DNA from: Mariprofundaceae bacterium | Lineage (GTDB): Bacteria; Pseudomonadota; Zetaproteobacteria; Mariprofundales; Mariprofundaceae | Length of the DNA stretch: 7,808 nt | Reading direction: 5' to 3' | NCBI GenBank assembly: GCA_030950965.1 | Contig: JAUZQP010000067.1 | Coordinates: 1-7,808, forward strand | In this document: positions 1-5,273 of the stretch, piece after piece | Layout of the letters: each line of letters begins with the position of its first letter | Numbering within the stretch: position 1 is the first letter of the stretch | Made by a program: the position numbers and the translations under genes | Notes under the pieces: generated by a model | The model's input: only the letters and a program-made list of their open reading frames with translations | Databases searched by the model: none | What the model was told of the DNA's origin: nothing

Positions 1-636
1 CCATGTACATAGGTCGTGAATAAGGCAGTTTTGACAGGATGGTTTGCGTGCTGTGCAGATGTAGCGACCGTGTAAAATAAGCCAATGGTGGGCGTGTAGC
101 AAAAAGGGTTTAGGGATTCGTGCCAGCAAGCCTTTTTCAACCTCTAGCGGTGTTTTACCAGGAGCAATCCCGATGCGGTTGCCAAGGCGAAATAGATGGG
201 TATCTACTGCCATCGTCGGCTCACCAAAGACTACATTGAGCACCACATTAGCCGTCTTACGCCCAACACCTGGTAATGATTCCAGATCCTTACGTTGGGC
301 TGGCACTTGGTCGTCAAAACGCTCAAGCAAACCTCGGCATAAGCCCATCAAATGCTTGGCCTTGTTATTGTACAAACCCAAGGTGGCAATGTGTTGCTTA
401 ATGCCATCTTCGCCCAAGCCCAGCATTGCTTGAGCATTCGGCGCGGCGGCAAACAATGTTACCGTTGCTTTGTTCACTGCAATATCAGTGGATTGTGCCG
501 AAAGCACCACTGCCACCAGCAGCTCAAAAGGATTACGGTAGTGCAATTCAGTTTCAGGTTCGGGGTTCGCTGCTTGAAACCGCTCAAACACCTGCTGAAT
601 CGCTGGCTTGGTTAACCGCCGCTGCCGTTGGGTCAT
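1..636 (-). CDS. nth: Endonuclease III, DNA glycosylase/AP lyase (3' end beyond window)
   Basis: Base-excision repair enzyme that removes oxidised pyrimidines and cleaves the abasic site. My reading of the minus strand gives 212 open codons with no stop before the window edge; the E. coli protein is 211 aa, so only a few residues should be missing. The N-terminal half contains NPFELLVAVVLSAQSTD (residues 35-51). The helix-hairpin-helix LPGVGRKTA is at 121-129 with catalytic Lys127, and the catalytic Asp145 lies in AVDTH, at the same 18-residue distance as in E. coli (Lys120/Asp138). The HHWLILHGR block precedes a complete [4Fe-4S] ligand set, Cys194-X6-Cys201-X2-Cys204-X5-Cys210. The ATG shares an ATGA overlap with the yebC stop, so translation is probably coupled. 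The ATG start adds about seven residues relative to E. coli. Identification is very secure. Confidence 0.96.
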   Translation of the reverse strand, partial: MTQRQRRLTKPAIQQVFERFQAANPEPETELHYRNPFELLVAVVLSAQSTDIAVNKATVTLFAAAPNAQAMLGLGEDGIKQHIATLGLYNNKAKHLMGLCRGLLERFDDQVPAQRKDLESLPGVGRKTANVVLNVVFGEPTMAVDTHLFRLGNRIGIAPGKTPLEVEKGLLARIPKPFLLHAHHWLILHGRYICTARKPSCQNCLIHDLCTW

Positions 637-1385
637 CCGTTAATGCGTTCCATTTCACTGTCAGAAATATCATAATTGGAAAACACATTCTGCACGTCGT
701 CAAGGTCTTCCAAACGTTCAATCAGATTAAGCAGTTTTTCTGCTGCCTCACCTTCCACTTCCACAGTGTTTTCTGGTATCCAAGTGATTTCTGCCATATG
801 GGTACTGTAGCCAGCCTTTTCCAAGGTCTCTTGTACCGAGAAGAACTCGGTGTAAGCAGTCAAGACCTCTAATGTTTCGCCGTCTTCCTGTTCAATCATA
901 TCTTCTGCACCCGCTTCTAATGCGGCTTCCATCAGTTCATCAGGATCGATGTCTTTGAGTTCAAAAATCATCTGTCCCTTTTGGTGGAACATCCAGCTAA
1001 CGCAACCCGCTTCGCCCATGCTGCCGCCGCCTTTGTTGAAGGCGAAACGAACATCCGACACGGAACGGTTGCGGTTATCGGTCATGCAATCGACCAAAAT
1101 CGCCACGCCGCCTTGACCATAGCCTTCATAACGAATTTCTTCGATGTTTACGCCATCTTCGCCACCAGCACCACGTTGCACGGCACGGTCAATGTTGTCC
1201 TTGGGCATGTTTACGCCCTTGGCAGCCGTAATCGCAGCACGCAAGCGTGGATTTGCATCGGGGTCACCACCACCGCGTGCAGCTATGGTGATTTCTCGGA
1301 TATAACGGGTAAAAATTTTACCCCGTTTAGCATCAACAGCGGCTTTTTTGTGTTTAATCGTTGACCATTTATTATGCCCTGACAT
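633..1385 (-). CDS. yebC: YebC/PmpR family protein (TACO1-like)
   Basis: 250-aa protein of the YebC/PmpR/TACO1 family, at the usual family length. It opens with the signature MSGHNKWSTIKHKKAA, followed by KRGKIFTRYIREI and the glycine-rich AARGGGDPDANPRLR. Then come AKGVNMPKDNIDRAVQRG and EEIRYEGYGQGGVAILVDC, all hallmark segments. The family was annotated as a transcriptional regulator (PmpR); mitochondrial TACO1 and later bacterial work point to a role in translation. The ATG is preceded by an AGGGAG-type ribosome site about ten bases upstream. It lies 75 bp downstream of trxA across a hairpin, and its stop overlaps the nth start by 4 bp. The more usual gammaproteobacterial partner ruvC is not adjacent on the downstream side. 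Family assignment is certain; the molecular role is taken from the literature, not from this sequence. Confidence 0.96.
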   Translation of the reverse strand: MSGHNKWSTIKHKKAAVDAKRGKIFTRYIREITIAARGGGDPDANPRLRAAITAAKGVNMPKDNIDRAVQRGAGGEDGVNIEEIRYEGYGQGGVAILVDCMTDNRNRSVSDVRFAFNKGGGSMGEAGCVSWMFHQKGQMIFELKDIDPDELMEAALEAGAEDMIEQEDGETLEVLTAYTEFFSVQETLEKAGYSTHMAEITWIPENTVEVEGEAAEKLLNLIERLEDLDDVQNVFSNYDISDSEMERING

Positions 1386-1415
1386 GGTGTCAATTCTCCC
1401 TATTACTTAAACGAA

Positions 1416-1440
1416 ACAGGGCAGGAAATCCCTGCCCTGT
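1416..1440 (-). terminator. Hairpin between trxA and yebC, weak terminator or attenuator
   Basis: A perfect 10-bp GC-rich stem (ACAGGGCAGG paired with CCTGCCCTGT) with a 5-base loop starts about 20 bp after the trxA stop codon. On the transcribed minus strand it is followed by TTCGTTTAAG, an interrupted rather than continuous T-run. It could end most trxA messages while letting some through to yebC, since only about 30 bp remain before the yebC start and I see no convincing promoter there. Confidence 0.6.
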
Positions 1441-1460
1441 ATGAGTCATATCACCGCTAT

Positions 1461-1793
1461 TTACGCGATATGATCCTTAACAAACTCGGTCAATTTCGCT
1501 TTATTCACAGCACCGACCTTGGTTCCCTGCACGTTACCGTCAGCAAAGAGCATCAGCGTAGGAATACCACGCACGCCATATTTACCGGGGGTATTAGGGT
1601 TGTCATCAATATTGATTTTCGCAATCGTCAAGGTATCGCCAAATTCAGCGGATAACTCTTCCAGCACGGGTGCGATCTGTTTGCAAGGGCCGCACCAAGG
1701 TGCCCAAAAGTCCACCAGAATAGGGCCCGTACCGTTCAATACGTCGCCTTCAAAACTGTCGTCACTGACGTGTATGATTTTTTCAGATGTCAT
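1461..1793 (-). CDS. trxA: Thioredoxin 1
   Basis: 110-aa cytosolic thioredoxin, the general dithiol reductant kept reduced by thioredoxin reductase; the E. coli protein is 109 aa. The redox motif WCGPC is at residues 33-37 within VDFWAPWCGPCK, and the buried Asp (28 in VDFW) and cis-proline (Pro78 in RGIPT) are present. The single-domain fold is complete to the C-terminus. I chose the ATG at 1793 because GAGGAA lies four bases upstream; a TTG four codons further upstream would sit within or before that site and adds nothing conserved. A clear promoter is found upstream. No signal peptide is visible. The gene is divergent from the methyltransferase gene and is followed by a hairpin and then yebC. 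Confidence 0.97.
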   Translation of the reverse strand: MTSEKIIHVSDDSFEGDVLNGTGPILVDFWAPWCGPCKQIAPVLEELSAEFGDTLTIAKINIDDNPNTPGKYGVRGIPTLMLFADGNVQGTKVGAVNKAKLTEFVKDHIA

Positions 1794-1797
1794 TGTG

Positions 1798-1803
1798 TTC
1801 CTC
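1798..1803 (-). promoter_or_regulatory. Ribosome binding site deciding the trxA start
   Basis: GAGGAA on the minus strand is four bases from the ATG at 1793 (six from its GAGG core). It supports that ATG over the in-frame TTG at 1805, which overlaps this site. Confidence 0.75.
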
Positions 1804-1829
1804 AAATCTGGTCATAGGATAGGTTCGCC

Positions 1830-1858
1830 AATTTAGTCGGGGGAGCCATGAACGTCAA
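1830..1858 (-). promoter_or_regulatory. Sigma70-type promoter for trxA
   Basis: On the minus strand, TTGACG (plus 1853-1858) is separated by exactly 17 bp from TAAATT (plus 1830-1835). The -35 box matches 5 of 6 consensus bases and the -10 box 4 of 6. Transcription would begin near 1823, giving a leader of about 30 nt before the trxA ATG. The fit and position make this the best promoter in the window. Confidence 0.65.
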
Positions 1859-1934
1859 CCACAGGGAAGCTGCGCCGCTGCGTGCTTACACCTGCTTACG
1901 CCTGTTACACCACAAGAACAGAGCCTTACCATGA
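1848..1934 (+). CDS. Possible 28-residue leader peptide ahead of the methyltransferase gene
   Basis: An ATG at 1848 opens a 28-codon frame beginning MNVNHREAAPLRAY and ending RALP. Its TGA overlaps the methyltransferase ATG as ATGA, the geometry of translational coupling. A purine run GGGGGAG lies two bases upstream of the ATG, closer than ideal. The methyltransferase start itself has only a weak ribosome site (AGAG), which would make coupling useful. The peptide is Arg/His/Leu-rich and matches nothing I recognise. It may be a chance frame over the trxA control region. Confidence 0.3.
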   Translation: MNVNHREAAPLRAYTCLRLLHHKNRALP

Positions 1935-3088
1935 ACGAAACCAGCTTAAACCAACATCTCACCCAAGCCATTGCAACGTACCACGGTTTTTTGCCGTTCC
2001 CTGCTTTCATGCAGGCGGCCTTGTACCACCAAAGCCACGGCTATTACCAACAAAAAAACCGAGTTTTTGGCGCCGAAGGTGATTTTATCACAGGGGCAGA
2101 AATGGGGCCGTGGTTGGCTCTCGCTTTTGCCGACCTTATTCACCACCATTGGCAGCAATGGGGCTGCCCTGAGCGTTGGTCACTGCTTGAGCAAGGCGGC
2201 GGTCGTGGTCGTTTATTAGGGCAGGTATTGCGCTTGCTGCGCGACCACTTCCAACAACTACCCACACAGGTATTTGCCGTCGAACAAAGCCCTTTACGCC
2301 AAGCCGAGCAAGCGGAACATTACCGCGAGCATCAGCTAGAGGTTAGTATTTTGCCCTCGCTGAATGCTGTGCAACACGATGGTCCGTTGCTGGTGTTCTC
2401 CAATGAATTACCCGATGCCTTCCCGGTGTGCTGCTTCGTGTGGCAGCAAGGGCGCGCTTATGAACGCGGCGTAGCTGTGGATGAAACGGGGGCTTTATAT
2501 TGGGCCATAGCTGAGCAAGCTATGGCGCCGCAACCAGCCATTGATGCGACCATTTCCGCCGCGTGGTCAGACGGTTATATCAGTGAGCTAAATCATGGTC
2601 TTGAAGCATGGCAAAGCGAGCTTGCTGCATTATTAAGCAAACATGGTGGCATGGTGATCACGGTGGATTATGGCTACAGTCAACAGGAATACTATCGCGC
2701 CAATCGCCTCGAAGGCACATTAATGGGGCATGCTGCCCACCAAACGGTGTACGACGTATTGGCAAACCCTGGCGCGTCGGACATCACAGCGCATATCGAC
2801 TTCACCGCCCTAGCGCGTTGTGGACGCAAGCACGGCCTGCAACCTGTAGCGTATATGACGCAGGGCGCGTGGCTGGCTTGTTCACCCTTGCTACAAGCCA
2901 CCATGCAAGACTGCGCTGCGACACCGAATGCACGCACTGTGGCGTTGCTTGCCCATGCTAAACGCTTAATGTTGCCGCATGCAGGCATGGGCGAAACATT
3001 TAAGTTGCTGGTGCAAAGCAGGGACGCGCTAGCACTGCCGCCTCAGTTACAAAGTATGAACAGATTGGAGCGATTACACCTTGGCTGA
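1931..3088 (+). CDS. MidA/NDUFAF7-family SAM-dependent methyltransferase (COG1565)
   Basis: 385-aa protein of the class I methyltransferase family that includes mitochondrial MidA/NDUFAF7, which methylates an arginine of complex I subunit NDUFS2; bacterial substrates are not settled. Family blocks appear in order: FPAFMQAALYHQSHGYY (23-39), GDFITGAEMGPWLA (50-63), a SAM-binding motif I variant LEQGGGRGRL (86-95), SNELPDAFPV (157-166), ITVDYGYS (243-250), GTLMGH (262-267), NPGASDITAHIDF (279-291), and MGETFKLL near the C-terminus. Motif I has Gln88 and Gly89 where LELGPGRG-type sequences are common, a modest deviation. Length is typical and no signal peptide is seen. The ATG overlaps the stop of a possible leader peptide. 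The gene's own stop is overlapped by a kinase remnant. The family is secure; the substrate is unknown. Confidence 0.92.
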   Translation: MNETSLNQHLTQAIATYHGFLPFPAFMQAALYHQSHGYYQQKNRVFGAEGDFITGAEMGPWLALAFADLIHHHWQQWGCPERWSLLEQGGGRGRLLGQVLRLLRDHFQQLPTQVFAVEQSPLRQAEQAEHYREHQLEVSILPSLNAVQHDGPLLVFSNELPDAFPVCCFVWQQGRAYERGVAVDETGALYWAIAEQAMAPQPAIDATISAAWSDGYISELNHGLEAWQSELAALLSKHGGMVITVDYGYSQQEYYRANRLEGTLMGHAAHQTVYDVLANPGASDITAHIDFTALARCGRKHGLQPVAYMTQGAWLACSPLLQATMQDCAATPNARTVALLAHAKRLMLPHAGMGETFKLLVQSRDALALPPQLQSMNRLERLHLG

Positions 3089-3167
3089 CCCCTTCCCTCA
3101 AGACATGGGTCATTACCGTCTGCTGGAGCAACTCGGCGCAGGTAGCATGGGGATGTACCCTGCCTAA
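3081..3167 (+). pseudogene. Remnant of a Hanks-type Ser/Thr protein kinase (N-terminal lobe start only)
   Basis: A 28-codon frame, possibly starting at TTG 3081 just inside the methyltransferase end, reads LADPFPQDMGHYRLLEQLG and then AGSMGMYPA before TAA. MGHYRLLEQLGAGSMG is the classic opening of a bacterial Hanks kinase: a beta strand leading into the glycine-rich loop GxGxxG. The usual next residues GxVYxA appear as GMYPA, with the valine lost, and the protein stops there. There is no ATP-binding Lys, HRD or DFG segment. I found no continuation of a kinase in the following 400 bp. The +1 frame reads LPKFPDKYDM before a stop, which might be the tail of a gene joined by a deletion. A TTG start with GGAG ten bases upstream means a short peptide could still be made. 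Confidence 0.6.
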
Positions 3168-3255
3168 ATTCCCGGATAAATACGACATGTAAAAATATAA
3201 CTTCCCTTAATTATCAGCGAAACCCAACACAACCACTAACGTGTGGTCAGGACTT
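3168..3255. other. Gene-free spacer
   Basis: AT-leaning sequence between the kinase remnant and the palindromic repeat. I see no credible reading frame, terminator or RNA gene here. With the repeats and terminator that follow, it makes up a gap of about 400 bp between the kinase remnant and the globin genes. Confidence 0.5.
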
Positions 3256-3415
3256 AGGTAACTCGCAAGAAATAACCCACCAAACTCGCTTGTCTTTTTG
3301 CCCAGCATCGGCGTTGCAAAAAAGCTTACATAGCAAGCTATGCTTTGCTTTTTGCGCCTTGATGCGGAACAAAAATCCTGCGCGATTTTGGTATTTTATT
3401 TATTGCGAGTTACCT
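3256..3415. repeat. 160-bp imperfect palindromic repeat element
   Basis: The two 80-base arms are inverted about a centre between 3335 and 3336. The outer ends AGGTAACTCGC and GCGAGTTACCT are perfect complements. The core CATAGC-AA-GCTATG (3329-3342) is a 6-bp stem, and several matching blocks lie between (GCTTTTT, GATGC, CAAAAA, TTTGGT, TTATTT). The RNA or single-stranded DNA could fold into one long bulged hairpin. There is no coding capacity and I see no obvious target-site duplication. It resembles a MITE or intergenic palindromic repeat; the family is unknown to me. Confidence 0.75.
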
Positions 3416-3503
3416 TACATAGCGAGCTATGCTTTGCTTTTTGCGCCTTGATGCTGAATAAAAATCCTGCGCGAGTTTGGTGGATTATTTATTGCGCGTT
3501 ACC
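3326..3503. repeat. Two tandem 89-bp direct repeats
   Basis: 3326-3414 and 3415-3503 are adjacent copies of the same length without gaps. I count 8 differences in 89 positions (about 91% identity). Copy 1 is the right half of the palindromic element plus its core; copy 2 adds another half-unit in the same orientation. The two copies produce repetitive open frames (for example 3340-3543) that are not genes. Confidence 0.88.
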
Positions 3504-3509
3504 TAAAAC

Positions 3510-3540
3510 AAAAAAACCGGCAGGTTGCACCCTGCCAGTT
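3510..3540 (-). terminator. Rho-independent terminator of the globin operon
   Basis: On the minus strand, a stem AACTGGCAGG/CCTGCCGGTT (10 bp including one G-U pair) with a six-base loop is followed immediately by a run of T residues (plus-strand A-run 3510-3516). It lies about 30 bp after the stop codon of the anchored globin gene, which is the right place and orientation to end that transcript. Confidence 0.88.
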
Positions 3541-3572
3541 TGATCAACAACGGTAATAAGCCGATTATTTTA

Positions 3573-4040
3573 TTATTTATTCAACACATCAGCGCGTGTT
3601 GAGTTTGCAACATCAATCACTTCGCCGATCAAGCCTTCGTCAACACCTAATTGCGCCAAAGTTGTACGCAAGTGAACCAAAATATGCTCAAAGTGAGAAT
3701 CATTCAGTCCCATGTTTTCAACCAAGTGACGATGACCATCACGCATGTCCTTGCCTGAATAGTTGTTCGGACCACCAAAAGCCAACGTCAAAAAGGCTTT
3801 CTGTTTAGTCGCTTGACGATCCATGTCTACGTCTTCAAAGAAACGTTTAACATAAGCATCATTCAAGACATGACCATAAAAAATACCAACGGCAGCATCG
3901 ACTGCGCCAGTACCACCGAGTTTTTCAAACAAGGTGCGCGAGTCACGACTAGCATCGGCACTGGCTGTCAACCAAATAGGCATCACTACGCCCAAAACAA
4001 TGAAAATCAAAAAAGCTGGAATAAAAGCGTCAAAATGCAT
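3573..4040 (-). CDS. Group I truncated haemoglobin with N-terminal signal or membrane anchor
   Basis: 155-aa haem protein: 33 extra N-terminal residues followed by a complete group I truncated globin (TrHbN/GlbN type), family roles being NO dioxygenation and O2 binding. Residues 6-24 are strongly hydrophobic (FIPAFLIFIVLGVVMPIWL), followed by TASADAS, which contains possible AxA signal-peptidase sites after Ala28 or Ala30. The N-tip has no Arg or Lys, and Arg32/Arg35 follow the helix, so a retained anchor with the globin facing the cytoplasm is also possible. The globin retains Tyr55 (B10), Gln76 (E7), Gln80 (E11) and proximal His103 (F8) in MRDGHRHLV; the E10 position is Lys79. It is about 76% identical (91/119) to the preceding globin without gaps. 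An AGGGG ribosome site lies eight bases before the ATG. It starts 11 bp after the upstream globin stop and is followed by a terminator. Confidence 0.92.
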   Translation of the reverse strand: MHFDAFIPAFLIFIVLGVVMPIWLTASADASRDSRTLFEKLGGTGAVDAAVGIFYGHVLNDAYVKRFFEDVDMDRQATKQKAFLTLAFGGPNNYSGKDMRDGHRHLVENMGLNDSHFEHILVHLRTTLAQLGVDEGLIGEVIDVANSTRADVLNK

Positions 4041-4051
4041 GTGAGGAGCCC

Positions 4052-4420
4052 CTATTTATCCAGCACGTCGCTGCGGGTGGTTTCCGCAACATCAATCACT
4101 TGCTGAATTAACTCTTCGCCAACACCCAGTTCGGCCAACGTGGAACGCAGGTGAGCTAGAATATGTTCGAAATGAGAGTCATTCAATCCCATATTTTTAA
4201 CGAGGTGACGATGACCATCACGCATGTCTTTACCAGTGTAATTATTAGGGCCACCAAAAGCTACGGTTAAAAACGCTTTTTGCTTGCTAGCCTGAGTCTC
4301 CATATCTACGCCTTCAAAAAAACGTTTGACATAGGAGTCACCTAACACACGACGGTAAAAAATATCAACTGCCGCATTAACTGCTGCATCACCACCAAGG
4401 GTATCAAACAATGAACTCAT
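4052..4420 (-). CDS. glbN: Group I truncated haemoglobin (GlbN/TrHbN type)
   Basis: 122-aa soluble truncated haemoglobin, first gene of a two-gene globin unit. It aligns without gaps to cyanobacterial GlbN as I remember it. Tyr22 (B10) is in FYRRVL, Gln43 (E7) and Gln47 (E11) in METQASKQKAF, then AFGGPNNY, and proximal haem ligand His70 (F8) in MRDGHRHLV. Synechocystis GlbN has His46 at E10 and can form a bis-His haem; here it is Lys46, so the sixth site should be freer for O2 or NO. No signal peptide is present. AAGGAG lies seven bases upstream of the ATG, an excellent ribosome site. Family roles are NO detoxification by dioxygenation or O2 handling. Which one applies here cannot be read from sequence, but the promoter carries a possible NsrR-like site. 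Confidence 0.94.
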   Translation of the reverse strand: MSSLFDTLGGDAAVNAAVDIFYRRVLGDSYVKRFFEGVDMETQASKQKAFLTVAFGGPNNYTGKDMRDGHRHLVKNMGLNDSHFEHILAHLRSTLAELGVGEELIQQVIDVAETTRSDVLDK

Positions 4421-4427
4421 AAAATCT

Positions 4428-4433
4428 CTCCTT
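4428..4433 (-). promoter_or_regulatory. Strong ribosome binding site of the soluble globin
   Basis: AAGGAG on the minus strand, seven bases before the ATG at 4420, is the strongest Shine-Dalgarno match I found in the window and suggests high translation of the first globin. Confidence 0.7.
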
Positions 4434-4465
4434 TTTTAACCCTAGAAAATCCAAGGCGTGGGCAT

Positions 4466-4493
4466 AGTTTAGCGATCATTTCAATTCTTGCAA
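4466..4493 (-). promoter_or_regulatory. Candidate promoter of the globin genes
   Basis: On the minus strand TTGCAA (plus 4488-4493) and TAAACT (plus 4466-4471) are 16 bp apart, each matching 4 of 6 sigma70 consensus bases. A start near 4459 would leave a leader of about 40 nt ending in a strong ribosome site. The -35 box lies inside the TTGCA inverted repeat. The match is modest and the call rests partly on position. Confidence 0.4.
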
Positions 4494-4504
4494 ATTAAAT
4501 GCAA
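4488..4504. promoter_or_regulatory. Candidate NsrR-like operator ahead of the globin genes
   Basis: TTGCAAATTAAATGCAA is an inverted repeat of TTGCA separated by seven A/T bases. The nitric oxide sensor repressor NsrR of proteobacteria binds palindromes with TGCA-type half-sites seven bases apart across an A/T core, roughly ATGCATTT-N-AAATGCAT. The half-sites and spacing agree, while the inner T/A bases agree only partly. It overlaps the candidate -35 box, where a repressor would act. No regulator gene is in the window. Confidence 0.35.
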
Positions 4505-4560
4505 ATACATGTTAGCCTGTATATTCATGCATCGTCGTGATGGTTGCGTAAAAGCTTTGC

Positions 4561-4583
4561 CCTCAATGAATTTTTCATTCAGG
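4561..4583 (-). terminator. AT-rich hairpin after the DUF2461 gene, possible weak terminator
   Basis: Directly after the DUF2461 stop, the minus strand can form a nine-pair stem with one mismatch (CCTGAATGA against TCATTGAGG) around an A/T loop. No T-run follows, so it may only protect the message end or slow the polymerase. Confidence 0.3.
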
Positions 4584-5273
4584 TTAATGGCTGGCAACAT
4601 TGATACTACGGCACAAATAATTTGCAAATTCTGCCCCCGTTTCAAAGCAATCCATGAGTATGTCTGTGATATCCTCACCGATGACCAATTCCTCCATTAA
4701 GGGTGCAATGGCAATAAAATCTTTGCGTTTGAGGTCGTTGATCTGCGAATGATCTATGCTATAACCTTTGGGCGCACGCTTGAGGCTATCGCCCGACAGG
4801 GTGAATACTTGGCTGAAGGTAGCTTCATCACGCACGGCACACCAGCGTTCGGGCATCACGTCGATAGCTTGGCGAATCCCTTTTAATGCTGTGCTATCGG
4901 GGTGCCACATGCCTACAGCAGCAAAGACTTCATCGGGCGCGATGTGTAGGTAAAAACCTGGCGCGTGAACGTCCTTGCCTTGCTGATGGCGAAACTGAAT
5001 GCCGATGTTTGTTTTGTAGGGGGCTTTGTTTTTACCAAAGCGCACATCGCGATAGACCCGCATCAAGGAGCCACCCATTTTGCGATCATCGGCAACAAAG
5101 TTTGGTGCAAAACGGGCAAGCTCAGGCTGCATAGCACGAATGAGGGCGCGGGCAGGCTCACGCACTACCGCTTCGTAACGCGGCTTGTTGGCGTTAAACC
5201 ATTCGCGGTTGTTGTTGTGCTCCAATTCGCGTAAAAAGGCGAAGGTTTCAGCGGTGAAATACTCAGCTGTCAT
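4584..5273 (-). CDS. DUF2461 domain protein (TIGR02453 family)
   Basis: 229-aa protein matching the DUF2461 family, widespread in bacteria and fungi, with no established function that I know. Family features visible: an N-terminal AETFAFLRELEHNNNREWFNANKPRYE segment (residues 7-33); RKMGGSLMRVYRDVRFGKNKAPYKTNIG in the middle, rich in conserved Arg/Lys and suggesting an anionic ligand; then PGFYLHIAPDEVFAAVGMWHP. No signal peptide or membrane segment. I chose the ATG at 5273 because the family consensus begins right after it; a TTG six codons upstream is less likely. The start lies 11 bp inside the end of the M48 protease gene and has no good ribosome site of its own, so translation is probably coupled. 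It is the last gene of the panBCD-headed array. Confidence 0.9.
   Translation of the reverse strand: MTAEYFTAETFAFLRELEHNNNREWFNANKPRYEAVVREPARALIRAMQPELARFAPNFVADDRKMGGSLMRVYRDVRFGKNKAPYKTNIGIQFRHQQGKDVHAPGFYLHIAPDEVFAAVGMWHPDSTALKGIRQAIDVMPERWCAVRDEATFSQVFTLSGDSLKRAPKGYSIDHSQINDLKRKDFIAIAPLMEELVIGEDITDILMDCFETGAEFANYLCRSINVASH

Noticed and set aside
981..1364. 127-codon plus-strand frame opposite yebC
   Set aside because: It is antisense to a highly conserved gene and resembles no protein family; a shadow frame.
1794..1805. TTG start for thioredoxin four codons earlier
   Set aside because: It lies on the ribosome binding site that serves the ATG at 1793, and the shorter protein has the normal family length.
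1793..1820. Plus-strand promoter TTGTGT-16 bp-TAGGAT for the methyltransferase gene
   Set aside because: The -35 box matches only 3 of 6 bases and nothing else supports it; kept as a note, not a feature.
3256..3415. Insertion sequence with a transposase
   Set aside because: No reading frame long enough for a transposase is present between the inverted arms; at most a non-autonomous element.
3256..3503. CRISPR array
   Set aside because: The repeat units are 89 bp, directly adjacent with no unique spacers, and one half-unit is inverted; no cas gene is nearby.
3340..3543. Plus-strand open frame of 67 codons over the repeats
   Set aside because: It consists of translated 89-bp repeats, has no ribosome site and runs into the terminator stem; a by-product of the repeat.
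4516..4532. Second NsrR-like site (GATGCAT with ATACA on the minus strand)
   Set aside because: The half-sites are six bases apart instead of seven and only one half is a good match, so it does not fit the motif.
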